Positions 16,215 through 25,846 of a stretch of DNA of 58,912 nucleotides are shown in pieces. Made by a program: the position numbers and the translations under genes. Source of the stretch: CAZUGO01 sp964619935. GTDB lineage: Bacteria > Planctomycetota > Phycisphaerae > UBA1845 > CAIVHJ01. The first letter of the stretch is position 1, and every line of letters starts with the position of its first letter. The notes under the pieces are model-generated. The model saw only the letters and a list, made by a program, of their open reading frames with translations, was not told the origin of the DNA and did no database searches. The DNA is taken from contig CAZUGO010000089.1 of the NCBI GenBank assembly GCA_964619935.1, positions 1 through 58,912 on the forward strand, given 5' to 3'.

Positions 16215-17175
16215 ACCTGAATTCCCCACCGTTCTCTTGGGCGATCTGCCGCAGCAGGTCCTCCCCGTTTCTGCGCACAAAGGCGATGGTGTACACTCGA
16301 ACACTGTGGTCCCGGTTCCAATCCCGTAGACGGGTAATCAAATCCGGTGAAAACTCGCCGTCCGTCAGAAAATAGATCAGATCCGACCCCAGTTGGATGG
16401 CCCGACCGACTGCCGGTATTGGGTCGGTGCTGCCGGAGGCCTCAACCGCCTCGATAAACTCGAAGGCCGCCTTCTTGTACTCATGGATGGCGTGGACGAA
16501 CTTGCGCGGCGGGGCCTCCAGCGGCAGCCCGCCGCTGAAGAAGATCACATGAAACTGTTGCACGCGGTGCAACCGCGAAATCGAGCGAGCCACTTCTTCC
16601 TTCACATAATCGAACTCATCGACCATCGATCCCGAGCGATCTACGATGTAGCAGATCTTGCGGGCCCGAGTCTCGCCGCGCCCCAGACCGAAAAAGGAAG
16701 GACCCTCACCCAAACTGACCGCCGACAGGCCGTATTTGGCCAGCTCACCGCCACCGCTGCCGGCGCCGATTCCAATGATCGACAGGTCGGTGCGCGGCTG
16801 GGGGGTGACCTCGTCGAGCAAATCGATGCGCTGCTCGGTTGACGAACGGCTGACCGCAGCAACCGCCTCCTGGGCAACCTCCAGATCCGGATTCTGCGTC
16901 CCACGGCTCATGGGCTCGTCAAAATAGTCGCTCAGCCGAGCATCCGAGATCGGCAGTTGCTCCACGGCGCGATTGGCCTGGACCACCCACACGACCAGGA
17001 ACATCAGGACAAAGACCAGCACGTGAAACACCAGCGAGATGGCCCAGGGCAGGGCAGAATTGAGCAGTGTGCCCAGACCGCGGTGCTCGGCAGGCGCCGC
17101 TTCCCGCTCCGGGGCGTCATCTCGCACACTTGAAGCCGATGAACTCAAATCTGACGCGCCTCTCTGTTGTCGCAT
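16189..17175 (-). CDS. membrane-anchored von Willebrand factor A domain protein heading the Exb operon
   Basis: The 328-residue product has a cytoplasmic N-terminus of about 40 residues, one membrane helix (residues 42-66, WAISLVFHVLVFVLMFLVVW), a periplasmic linker, and a VWA domain from about 172 to the end. The metal-ion adhesion site is visible as DRSGSM (Asp179, Ser181, Ser183), followed later by the threonine position in STDPIP and the acidic FLTDGEFS. VWA domains bind partner proteins through a metal ion. The topology, with a short cytoplasmic start, one helix next to an Exb complex and a C-terminal periplasmic domain, is like TonB or TolA with a VWA domain in place of the usual tip. 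It is the first gene of the operon, so promoter signals should lie between 17176 and 17335. Confidence 0.93.
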   Translation of the reverse strand: MRQQRGASDLSSSASSVRDDAPEREAAPAEHRGLGTLLNSALPWAISLVFHVLVFVLMFLVVWVVQANRAVEQLPISDARLSDYFDEPMSRGTQNPDLEVAQEAVAAVSRSSTEQRIDLLDEVTPQPRTDLSIIGIGAGSGGGELAKYGLSAVSLGEGPSFFGLGRGETRARKICYIVDRSGSMVDEFDYVKEEVARSISRLHRVQQFHVIFFSGGLPLEAPPRKFVHAIHEYKKAAFEFIEAVEASGSTDPIPAVGRAIQLGSDLIYFLTDGEFSPDLITRLRDWNRDHSVRVYTIAFVRRNGEDLLRQIAQENGGEFRFVSEADLY

Positions 17176-17335
17176 CCCGTGGGCAGGAACCCGGTGGCGT
17201 CACGAAGCAGCGGTCGGGGAGGTAAGCAGCCCGTTGGCCGTGGTCGCTGTTCCAATACTTAAGTGTAGGAACCTGGGATTAACAGGTCAATTCCGGCCGC
17301 CCTCCTGAACCGGCGGTCGATTTCGCAGCGCCCAT

Positions 17336-18436
17336 TTGCTTCGGCGGCACAGGCGCATTAAGCTAAGCCGCGAAAACCGGCGGGCTGATCGCTGCCGGCA
17401 CTGGTACATCGCCATGACCATGCTCATTCTGCTCTGCTGTGGGTTCGCACACCAGCCGGACCGCCCGTCGCCCCCGCCCCCGACGCTGGAGTTGAGTCCC
17501 GACGTCTACCCGGAATCCGTCGCCTCGGAAGAGGCCTACCTGCAGTGGCTGGACGAGCAACTGCAAAGCGACCCGGCGCTGGCGAACCGCGACCGGTCCG
17601 CGGCAGGCCGAAGCTACCGAGCCAACTGGCTGGTGGCAGTCCGCTGCGAGCCCCATGGCACCAGACTGCTGTTGGGGATGCACCGCCTGGCCGATCTGCA
17701 GGCCCTGGAAACCTTTGCGGAGGAGGCCCTGGAACTGCTCCAGGACCTGGAGATCAACCGTTCCTCCGAGTTCCGCCATCAGGACCAATTGGAAATAGTC
17801 CGGAGCTTCGCCAAGGCCATCGCCGCCGCCGCCCAGGCTGCCCGCGGGCGACCGGATGAAGCCGCCCTCGACCACGCCGCCAATGAACTGGCCATCTGGT
17901 TGGACGACGATCGGGAGGAGGTTGCGGCCGCCGCGCTATTATGGCAGTCGCTGCTCTATGAGGCTTCCGGAAAGACCGACCGGGCTCTTGACGCCCTGCC
18001 GCCAGACATGACCGCCGGCCAGAGCACCCGCCTCGGATTATTCGTGCGGATCCGCCGCTGCACCCTGCTCGCTGCCATGGGCCGGGTGGTGTTGGCCCAG
18101 TCCCTGATGCTGCAACTGGAAGAGCGCTGCGCCCAGTGGTTTTCCGACGAAACCATTCAGCACCAAGCCCAATGCACACTGACCTGGTTGAGGTTGGCGA
18201 CGATCAATTCCAGGGTTGGCCGGTTGCGACCGTTTTCCGAGCAACTGCTCGACGGCATCCGCAAGCGCGCTACTGAGTTCCTGCAGGATGAGGATTCCCC
18301 TTGCAGCGCCATCCGCTTGCAGACCCTGCTGCCGCTCGTCTTCGAAGCGCCAGACCGTTCCGCCCAGCCGACTCCTCCCGCCGACCCACTCCCCAGCAGC
18401 CAACCGGCGTACCCGGTGGCCCCAAGCAGCCAGTAG
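17336..18436 (+). CDS. exported helical protein of unknown function
   Basis: I do not recognise a family. The longest version starts at TTG 17336 (366 residues); ATG 17414 would give 340 residues. A hydrophobic segment MTMLILLCCGFAH lies behind a very basic stretch (MLRRHRRIKLSRENRRADR), so the longer form makes a better signal or anchor; the Cys pair followed by Gly is not a clean lipobox. After a proline-rich linker the protein is almost all helix, with pairs like LETFAEEALELLQDLE and ALLWQSLLYEASGKTDRALD that hint at TPR-like pairs. The C-terminus is Pro/Ser/Gln-rich. It diverges from the VWA operon and is the kind of helical accessory protein found beside such operons. Confidence 0.7.
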   Translation: MLRRHRRIKLSRENRRADRCRHWYIAMTMLILLCCGFAHQPDRPSPPPPTLELSPDVYPESVASEEAYLQWLDEQLQSDPALANRDRSAAGRSYRANWLVAVRCEPHGTRLLLGMHRLADLQALETFAEEALELLQDLEINRSSEFRHQDQLEIVRSFAKAIAAAAQAARGRPDEAALDHAANELAIWLDDDREEVAAAALLWQSLLYEASGKTDRALDALPPDMTAGQSTRLGLFVRIRRCTLLAAMGRVVLAQSLMLQLEERCAQWFSDETIQHQAQCTLTWLRLATINSRVGRLRPFSEQLLDGIRKRATEFLQDEDSPCSAIRLQTLLPLVFEAPDRSAQPTPPADPLPSSQPAYPVAPSSQ

Positions 18437-18480
18437 GCAGCAAGCAGAACGTCCGCCGGGGCGTCGCTCACCACCGCGAC

Positions 18481-18521
18481 AAAAAAAAGGGCCGGCGGGA
18501 CTGCAAGCCCGCCTGACCCTT
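18481..18521 (-). terminator. intrinsic terminator of the giant secreted protein gene
   Basis: Read on the minus strand, a GC-rich stem (AAGGGTCAGGCGGG pairing with CCCGCCGGCCCTT, small internal bulge) is followed directly by eight T (the A tract at 18481-18488). It lies 20 bases downstream of the stop at 18542. This is the clearest Rho-independent terminator in the window. Confidence 0.85.
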
Positions 18522-18541
18522 CTTGAAGGATTGGTCCAATC

Positions 18542-21500
18542 TTATTCGCGGCGCCGTCGCAGTGATTTTAGACCGAGCATACCGAAGATCATCAGCAGCA
18601 ACTGGGCCGCGCCCACGGTGCCGCATCCGGCTCCGCAGTCGAGTTGCGGTTCTTCGAATCCGGGGTCGAGATCATCGTCGGGTACGTCAGGCAGGGTTCC
18701 GCCACCGCCGCCGCCGGAGACCGGATCGACCACGATCTGCACCGCTGCGGTGCCGGTTCCACCTGCGCCATCGCTGACCGCCAGCACCACCCGGAAGGTG
18801 CCGGCAGCGTTGAAGGTGTGGGCCACCACCGCGCCGACGGCGGAGGTGTTGTCATCGAAGTTCCACATGTACTGCAGGGGCTGCTGCTCCGGATCAAACG
18901 AGGCCGACCCGTCGAAGTTGATGGTCAGCGGGGCCACGCCGTTGATCCGGTCGGCGAAGATCGAGGCCACGGGGTTGCCGGATTCGGTCACCACGATCGT
19001 GATCGGATCGGAATCGGCTTGGCCCATCGGGCCGACGGTGGTGGCCCGGGCCCGGTAGCTCCCCGGCTCCTGGTACAGGTGATTGATGGTCGCTCCGGGC
19101 AGGACGGTCTGCTTGGGCATGGCATCCCCGAAGTCGACCACCACGGTGACCGGCACGCCATCCAGCGACCGCGATCCCGCGGTGCTGAACTCGGCAAAGA
19201 AAGGTGCCACGCCCTGGCCGCTGGAACTGACCAGGGTGAATTCAGACACCAAGTTGGGATCTGAACCGGGCGTGGTGGAGCCTGCCGGACGGACCGTGAT
19301 GTTGCGGGTACCAACATCCTGGGCCCCGCTGTTCTTATCGGTGACCACCAGCTTGACGGTGAACAGCCGGTCGACCTCCGCATTGTTGTTGATGAAGGTG
19401 TGGGTGATATTGGCCCCGAACTTGCGGGTGCCCAGCAAATCCAACTCCCAGCGATACTCCAACTCACCGCCGCTGGGCGAGTGGGCCACGGCGAAGAACT
19501 GCACGGTCAGCGGCGAGGGCCCGCTGGTCGGGGCCGCTGTGATTTGATCGATGGTCACGATGCTGCCCTCGCCCAGGGTGGTCACGATGGTGCCCGTGGC
19601 GGTATCGAAGCTGGCCGCCCCCTGATCATCGCGAACCGTCAGCGACACGGGGAAGCTGCCCACCCCGGTGTAGCGGTGGCTGACGACCGGCTGGTCCGTG
19701 GTCACATCGGTGGAATCGTCGCCAAAGGACCACACGTACGTCAACGGGTCGGCGTCGGCGTCGCTGGAGCCACCCGCATCGAACACGACGTTCAGCGGAA
19801 TCGGACCGCTGGACGGCGTGGCCGTGAACGCCGCCATTGGCTTCTGGTTGCCCGAATGAACCTCGCGGAAGGCCACGCAACTCTTCTCGCCGTCGGCGTC
19901 AGTGACCCGCAGCGCCGCAAAGAACGACCCTTCCGTGTAGATGTGATCGATCTCGGGGTCGGACTCCTCGGTGTCCGGGATGATCGGGCAATCGCAGCAC
20001 TCCCGCGAGCCCTGGTAGTCGAAGTCCCATTCGTACTTGTCGATCAAGCCATCCGGATCAAAGGAGTCGGCGGCGCTGAAATGGACCGCCAGGTCTGCCG
20101 GCCCGGCCGACGGTTCGGCGGTGAAGCTGGCGATCGGACGGTTGTTGGAAATCGTGATGGACTTGACCGTCGAGCCTTGCCGGAACTGCGGCGGGCCCTC
20201 CGAAACGGTCAGGCCGACCTTGAAGACGCCATCTTCATTGAAGTCGAAGAACACCGTCTTGCCGGTCTTGTCGATGGTGCCGTCATCGCCCAGGTCCCAG
20301 TCGTAGCGCACGATCCCGGCGGGGCTGCCACTGGAATCAACCGAGTCGCCGCCGTCGAAATCGATCCGCACCGGCGGGAAGCAGCACGGCACCTGGTCAG
20401 TAGTGGTCTTGATGACCGCCACCGGAGCGAGGTCGACCTGGCCTTCTACAATTTCGATCGGAGCGCTGTAGGCGGTGAACCCGGTGGTCACGAAGCTGAA
20501 GCGATCGCCTTGGGCGAAGTCCACACCGGTCACCGTGAAGGTCAAGGCGCCCGGCGGATTGGTGGTGGTGAAGCTCGAGCCGGTGGTGGCGCACAGCGGC
20601 GGACTGGCTGGGTTCAGCGGATTGACCCGCTGGGTACCCGACAACGTACCCACCACCAGCCACTCACCGGTGCCCTGGCACTCACCGAAACCGACGTGGC
20701 TGACCACCCAGCTTTCCAGGCGGGTGGAGTTGGCATTATTGACATCCTGGACCAGGTTGTTGATCACCAGTTGGCCGCTGCCGGCGTTGGTGGCCGACGC
20801 AATGCCGCGATAATCGGGCGTCGCACACGTGCGATTCGGCCCCGGCGTGGCGGCGTTCTCGCAACCGTTGTCGATGCCGCTGCCCGGCTCGAGGAAGGCG
20901 TAGAAGCGGTAGAAGCCGTCCGCCAAGTGCTGGTTGGGACCGACCGGCTCGGCCCGGGTCCCGGTGCTGCTGAACGGCGCGACCTTGGTGATGGCGGTGT
21001 TGTTCAGGCGCTCGCCCAAGTAGCAGTCGTCTGAGCAGGCGCCGTTCTCGTCAACCGACAGGTCGTCGGAGGCGTTGGCCGGCTGGGCGAACAGGTACAG
21101 CCGCGTGCCGGCGTGTTCATCGTTCCACCGATAAATGATCGGGTAGGAGCCGTTGACCGTCTCGCCGCCGGGCGGCTGCAGGAACTGCAAGCTGGGCACG
21201 TTCTGCGGGAACCACAGGAAGGTCACGGTCGAGCCGGACAACTCGTTCTTGGCGTCCACAATCTCGATGCCGCTGCTGGTGCCCTGGGTGGTGTCCCACC
21301 AGCGGTTGTGCGGATTGGTGTCGACGTTCCACTTGGTGATGTTCAAGAAGCCCGGGAACGGATCGCCGGCATCACCGACGTTGCCGCCGGCCTCGAGGGT
21401 CTTCTCGAGGCTGTGCTGACCGTCGGCCTGGACGTACAGGTATCCAAAGTGGCTGCCCCAGCGCTGCTGCGACGGGATGCCCTCCTGGTTGGAGGCCAAG

Positions 21501-24500
21501 TCGCTGTGCAACACCATCAACCCGCCGTTCTTGGCCGATCCGTCCGCCGGCGACGATTCGGCGGGCAGCTCGTCCCAGGGCAGCAGGCGGCTGAATTCCC
21601 CGTGATCCTCCAGGTGGTGGAAGCTGAAGCGCTCCTGGCGGCAGGCCCCGTCCAGCGGGTTGCTGGGATTGGCGCACACCCCGCGCACGCGGTTCTCGTA
21701 ATGATAGTATTGGTCACACGATGCCTCCACCGGTCCCAGGCGAACCTCCAGGGCTACCCCCGGAATCAACACGGTGGTCAGGTCGATGGACTGGATCCAG
21801 CCGGAGTTCTCCTTGAACACCGGGATGACGTGGACCATGCCGGCGGCGCTGCCGGACATCAGGTCCCAGCTGGCGATGGGGTGCTCATTCTGGAACCCGT
21901 CAAAAACATCGTAGTCGTACAGGTCCGGCCAGCACTCCCAGTAGTGGCCGAACTCGTGGGCCGCGAAGGCCACGTTGAACGACGCGTTGGTCTCGATGGC
22001 CTGATCGGTCTCGCCGTTGCGATCCAGGGAGGCCGCCAGGTTGGTGAAGGTGTAGCCCTCGAGCATGTCCTGCAACCGGACGCGCATGTTGGCTTGCGGG
22101 GGCATGTCGTCGACGGTGTTCAGCGGTCGGCCTCCCGGATGCAGGGCGTCGGGATCCGGCGAGAACACCGCAAACGGCTCGGTGCTGGGCAGGCCCTCCG
22201 GCAGGTAGATGATGTGGCTGATGTCGGCCAGCGATCGGGTGCCGCCGCAGCCCATGAAGTTGTTCACCCAGGTGTCGAAGTCCTCCACCGGATCGGTGGC
22301 CTCGACGACGTCCTCGACCAGACGGTTGCGGTTGAATGGATAGGCGGCCGCCTGCATCCCGTCGTGGGTCGTGAAATTAATCGAGTCCACGACATAGTTC
22401 TCAGTGCCGAATTCGCGGCCTTCGCCGAGGTCCACCAGGCCGTCCAGGTTGAAATCGCGGAAGCCACGACCGTCAGGCGTGTAAGGCCCGTCCAGCGGCT
22501 CGGTCAGGGCGGTGCCGTCAATCCGCCGGGTGAGCAGTTCCAGCACCAGTTGGTTGCCGCCATCAAATCCCGGACCCCCGTGAATGACATCCAGAATGCC
22601 GTCGGGACCGACTTCGAAGGTCCCGTCACCGTCAAAATCATAGCCGGTGTCGCCGCCGGCCAGCGGTCCGGACGGAATGATGATCCCATCGGGATTGTGC
22701 CCGCTGCCGGTGCTTCCGAACTCCGACTTGTCTTCGCCGTAGTTGGTGCGATTGGCAAACCCCGGCGAGGTCGTGGTCACTTCGCCCAGCGCCTGGTCCC
22801 CGCCGTAGTTCAGCAGCACCGCAACCGGGGCATCTGGATAATGGGTGCCCGGATCCCAGCGGGTGTGGTAGAAGCTGGAGGCCAGGTCGTCGTACTCCTT
22901 GGGTCCGTCGTAGAGCAGATCGCCAGGCGGAAGAATTTGATCGTTCTCATCGGGTGCGTTGTACCCCGGCCACTGCTGCGGACCATCCAGCTCCAGGACC
23001 TCGCCGTCACCCCAGCGGATGGCAAAGGGCGTCTGGCAGATCAGGCTGGCCGAATCCGGGGCTTCAAACCGCGGGATGGGGTAAAACGGCGAGCCGGGGC
23101 TGCCGTCGTCGGCATCCGGATGACAGCGCGGCACAAAGCACGGCACCGGCAGGGCGTTTTCGTCATCCTGGTTTGGCGGCAGGTACACGCCGCTGTTGGC
23201 ATCGCATAGCGCATTGGTATCGGCCAGGAAGTCGCCGTCGGTGTCCACGTTGAAGGCGATGCACGCACACGTCGGATTAATCGGGGGGAACAGCGAAGTG
23301 AAAGAGAACGGCGGGAAGAACGCCGGCTGACCGCCCACGCAGTCCGGGTGGCCCGAGAGATCACAGGGATTGAACAGGAAGTCGTCGAAGTCGCCGTCGC
23401 CGTCAAGATCCTGCATGCCGCCCGGATCGCCGGGCAGCCCACCGGGGGCGTAGTTGCCGCCCGGCGGAGGCGGACCGAACTGCCCGACCTCATCGCTGCT
23501 GCCGTCGCGATTGAAGTCGCACCCCCAGGTGTGGGCCGGCACACCGCAGCAGGTTTCCTGCGAACCGCCGTTGGCGCAGCAGGGGTCGGGATCCGGCCCG
23601 CTGCAGCAGGACCCCTGGGCACAGCAGTCCGGTCCGTAGGGACTGGCGGCGCCGCGCATGATGCAGCCGCTGCGGCCACTGGGGCTGACGCCGAAGATGA
23701 AATCGTCATTCACGCCCACGGTCACGCCGTCGCCCGGAGGAATGCCCGGGGTCTCGAGGTAGGCGTAGCTGTGCTCGGTTCCGCTTCCGTCATAGTCGAA
23801 GGTCTGGCCGCCGGGGTTCTGGTTGTTCAAGCAGTCGACCACGCAATTGCTGCCGTTGCCCAGAAAGGCCAGGGTCTCGCCGGAGTTGTCGGCCAGTTGC
23901 TGGCACTGCGTCTCGGTCATGATTCCCCGGCAAGTCTGGGCGATGGTGTTACAACAGGCGCCTTCATTGGGGTTCAACACGGTCACGCCCGGCTGACCAT
24001 CCTGGTCCGGGTCGGGCGCAATGGCGATGAAACCCATGACGCCCCGCTGCGGAAACAGGTGCAGCATCTGTTCCAGCACGGTGCCCCACCCGCCGGTGCC
24101 GCCGCGGTTGGGCTGGAAGGCAAACTCGATCGCTTCAGCGGTCGAATCATCCTCGGCCACCGGCTCATAAGGCAGCAGGTTGGGTGTGCCGCCGGCGGCC
24201 GGCGGGCCCATGGAGTTGACCCGGAAGTCGAACCAGCCCGGTCCGTCAGCCATCAATTCGGCAGCCGAGGACTCCCCGTAGCGCGCCCGCCAGAAGTCTT
24301 CCAGCCAGTCGGGCTGGGGCGTCACGTGGTCCGGCACGATGGGTTCGAAGGCATCCTGTTCCAGCTTGCGGTTGGCCCCTTCGATGTCGTCCCAGGTATC
24401 CGGACCGTCATAAATCAATCGGCCGGTCTCCAGCTTGCTGATGTTGTTGTTGCCGACCCGCTTCAGCAGCATGGGGACATTGCCCGGATAGTTGTTGATG

Positions 24501-25846
24501 AGGTATTGCGGCGACACCGGGGCAAACTGCGGGACCCCGGGCTCGTTGGTGACCTTCATCACCAGGAAGTCTTCCAGGGGTTCCGGAAAATCGCGGCGAT
24601 CGTTGCCGTTGGAGTCCGCGAAATCATCCGGGTCCCGCAGGGTGGTCTGGGAATCTGAGAACCGGTTGCGGACACCGTCGTCATTGAAGTCGAAAGCGAT
24701 GGCCGGCTCGAAGGAAGCGTCGTAGTACTCGTCGTTGTCCACGTCGCGGAAGCGCTCGCCGGGGGTCCAGATCGGATCGTAGTTGGGATTCATCAGATAA
24801 GTGAGGTCGTCCAACTGGCCGTTCGCGTTCACGTCCTCTTCGACCCGGTCGAAGTTGCCATCCCCATCCAGGTCTTCGGTGTTGCTGAGCACCCCGTCCT
24901 GGTTCACATCCATGGGCGGATTGACCGTGTAGCCGGCGCCGGGCGGGCAGTTGAACGGGTTCTCGCCCACGTCGAAGTTGTTGTCGTTGTCGATATCCTC
25001 ACTGCCAAAGTCGGGATCCCCGTCGCCGTCGCAATCCTCGTTCGGAGTCCAGACGCCGTCGCGGTTGCCGCAAAACCAGTCATCCAGCGACAGGTTGGTA
25101 TCCATGATGCAGTTCTGGTTGATGTCCTCGTTGGTCAAATCAAAGCGGCCGTCCCCGTCAAGATCTTCGACGCCGGCGTCCAGCCGGCCGTCATTGTCCA
25201 GGTCTTCGCTCTGGACGGTATTGAAATTCTCGACGAACACAGTCCCGGGCTGCGGGTTGGGGAGGTCGCCGGCACCGGCGGAGTTATCAAAATCGGTGTT
25301 GTACAACACCCGATCCTCTCGGACCCGCTCACCGGCACCGAATTGGAAGTCGCCGACACTGTTCAAGTCCCAGAAACCGTTGCCGTCCGATTGAGTTGCA
25401 GGACTCCAGTCGGTCAGGATGTCGCCGTCGTCAACCATGGCCGGCGTGGTGGTCTCGTCTTCGAACACCGGGTACTGCGGCCACGGCAGCTCGACCGTGC
25501 CCATGGCCTTGCCGACCACCCGCACAATCCCACAGGAGATTTCCTGCCAATACTCATTAAATGACCCAAACTCGTCGCTGTCCGCATTGCCCGAAAAGAA
25601 GCCCAGCGGATTGCTGTCAGAGTAAAAGACTTCTTCAATGTCCGCCAAGCCGGGCATGGGGATCGGCGGTTGGCCGGCCACCGGCTGCTCTTCGGGAAAG
25701 GAACGCGGCATGTTGGCAAGAATCACCAGGAACTTGCGCTCCTCGGCCCGAGCCACCGCAGCCAGCAGCAGCGGAGCGCTGTACAATAGCAGGGATGCAA
25801 CCCGCAGCGGCGAACGGTGCCCGCAAAAAGATGAGCGACGTGTCAT
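18542..25846 (-). CDS. giant secreted M6-like metalloprotease with calcium-binding, Cys-rich and PKD repeats
   Basis: The 2434-residue product starts at ATG 25846, preceded by AGGAGGAG. Order of parts: signal peptide (VASLLLYSAPLLLAAVARAE); an M6-like N-terminal segment; acidic repeats such as DLDNDGRLDAGVEDLDGDG (about 215-390), which resemble calcium-binding thrombospondin-3 or EF-hand-like loops; Cys-rich blocks (GACCNTIAQTC and SCCSGPDPDPCC); the zinc motif HEFGH at 1297-1301 followed by YWECWPDLYD; six PKD-type beta domains (about 1805-2385, for example YVWSFGDD and YMWNFDDN); and a C-terminal Cys-Gly motif DCGAGCG with hydrophobic LLLMIFGMLGLKSL and RRRR end. In M6 proteases the usual sequence after the motif is GLPD; here it is changed and one residue longer. 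The tail looks like a sorting and anchoring signal. A strong terminator follows. Confidence 0.9.
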   Translation of the reverse strand: MTRRSSFCGHRSPLRVASLLLYSAPLLLAAVARAEERKFLVILANMPRSFPEEQPVAGQPPIPMPGLADIEEVFYSDSNPLGFFSGNADSDEFGSFNEYWQEISCGIVRVVGKAMGTVELPWPQYPVFEDETTTPAMVDDGDILTDWSPATQSDGNGFWDLNSVGDFQFGAGERVREDRVLYNTDFDNSAGAGDLPNPQPGTVFVENFNTVQSEDLDNDGRLDAGVEDLDGDGRFDLTNEDINQNCIMDTNLSLDDWFCGNRDGVWTPNEDCDGDGDPDFGSEDIDNDNNFDVGENPFNCPPGAGYTVNPPMDVNQDGVLSNTEDLDGDGNFDRVEEDVNANGQLDDLTYLMNPNYDPIWTPGERFRDVDNDEYYDASFEPAIAFDFNDDGVRNRFSDSQTTLRDPDDFADSNGNDRRDFPEPLEDFLVMKVTNEPGVPQFAPVSPQYLINNYPGNVPMLLKRVGNNNISKLETGRLIYDGPDTWDDIEGANRKLEQDAFEPIVPDHVTPQPDWLEDFWRARYGESSAAELMADGPGWFDFRVNSMGPPAAGGTPNLLPYEPVAEDDSTAEAIEFAFQPNRGGTGGWGTVLEQMLHLFPQRGVMGFIAIAPDPDQDGQPGVTVLNPNEGACCNTIAQTCRGIMTETQCQQLADNSGETLAFLGNGSNCVVDCLNNQNPGGQTFDYDGSGTEHSYAYLETPGIPPGDGVTVGVNDDFIFGVSPSGRSGCIMRGAASPYGPDCCAQGSCCSGPDPDPCCANGGSQETCCGVPAHTWGCDFNRDGSSDEVGQFGPPPPGGNYAPGGLPGDPGGMQDLDGDGDFDDFLFNPCDLSGHPDCVGGQPAFFPPFSFTSLFPPINPTCACIAFNVDTDGDFLADTNALCDANSGVYLPPNQDDENALPVPCFVPRCHPDADDGSPGSPFYPIPRFEAPDSASLICQTPFAIRWGDGEVLELDGPQQWPGYNAPDENDQILPPGDLLYDGPKEYDDLASSFYHTRWDPGTHYPDAPVAVLLNYGGDQALGEVTTTSPGFANRTNYGEDKSEFGSTGSGHNPDGIIIPSGPLAGGDTGYDFDGDGTFEVGPDGILDVIHGGPGFDGGNQLVLELLTRRIDGTALTEPLDGPYTPDGRGFRDFNLDGLVDLGEGREFGTENYVVDSINFTTHDGMQAAAYPFNRNRLVEDVVEATDPVEDFDTWVNNFMGCGGTRSLADISHIIYLPEGLPSTEPFAVFSPDPDALHPGGRPLNTVDDMPPQANMRVRLQDMLEGYTFTNLAASLDRNGETDQAIETNASFNVAFAAHEFGHYWECWPDLYDYDVFDGFQNEHPIASWDLMSGSAAGMVHVIPVFKENSGWIQSIDLTTVLIPGVALEVRLGPVEASCDQYYHYENRVRGVCANPSNPLDGACRQERFSFHHLEDHGEFSRLLPWDELPAESSPADGSAKNGGLMVLHSDLASNQEGIPSQQRWGSHFGYLYVQADGQHSLEKTLEAGGNVGDAGDPFPGFLNITKWNVDTNPHNRWWDTTQGTSSGIEIVDAKNELSGSTVTFLWFPQNVPSLQFLQPPGGETVNGSYPIIYRWNDEHAGTRLYLFAQPANASDDLSVDENGACSDDCYLGERLNNTAITKVAPFSSTGTRAEPVGPNQHLADGFYRFYAFLEPGSGIDNGCENAATPGPNRTCATPDYRGIASATNAGSGQLVINNLVQDVNNANSTRLESWVVSHVGFGECQGTGEWLVVGTLSGTQRVNPLNPASPPLCATTGSSFTTTNPPGALTFTVTGVDFAQGDRFSFVTTGFTAYSAPIEIVEGQVDLAPVAVIKTTTDQVPCCFPPVRIDFDGGDSVDSSGSPAGIVRYDWDLGDDGTIDKTGKTVFFDFNEDGVFKVGLTVSEGPPQFRQGSTVKSITISNNRPIASFTAEPSAGPADLAVHFSAADSFDPDGLIDKYEWDFDYQGSRECCDCPIIPDTEESDPEIDHIYTEGSFFAALRVTDADGEKSCVAFREVHSGNQKPMAAFTATPSSGPIPLNVVFDAGGSSDADADPLTYVWSFGDDSTDVTTDQPVVSHRYTGVGSFPVSLTVRDDQGAASFDTATGTIVTTLGEGSIVTIDQITAAPTSGPSPLTVQFFAVAHSPSGGELEYRWELDLLGTRKFGANITHTFINNNAEVDRLFTVKLVVTDKNSGAQDVGTRNITVRPAGSTTPGSDPNLVSEFTLVSSSGQGVAPFFAEFSTAGSRSLDGVPVTVVVDFGDAMPKQTVLPGATINHLYQEPGSYRARATTVGPMGQADSDPITIVVTESGNPVASIFADRINGVAPLTINFDGSASFDPEQQPLQYMWNFDDNTSAVGAVVAHTFNAAGTFRVVLAVSDGAGGTGTAAVQIVVDPVSGGGGGGTLPDVPDDDLDPGFEEPQLDCGAGCGTVGAAQLLLMIFGMLGLKSLRRRRE

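Noticed and set aside
18644..19264. Plus-strand frame within the 3' part of the giant gene
   Set aside because: It is an antisense shadow; the PKD repeats explain the codon pattern.
21113..23209. Plus-strand open frame of 698 codons, and another at 19400-21034
   Set aside because: Both are opposite the giant protease/PKD gene, whose signal peptide, repeats and terminator are convincing. The antisense products have no recognisable family.
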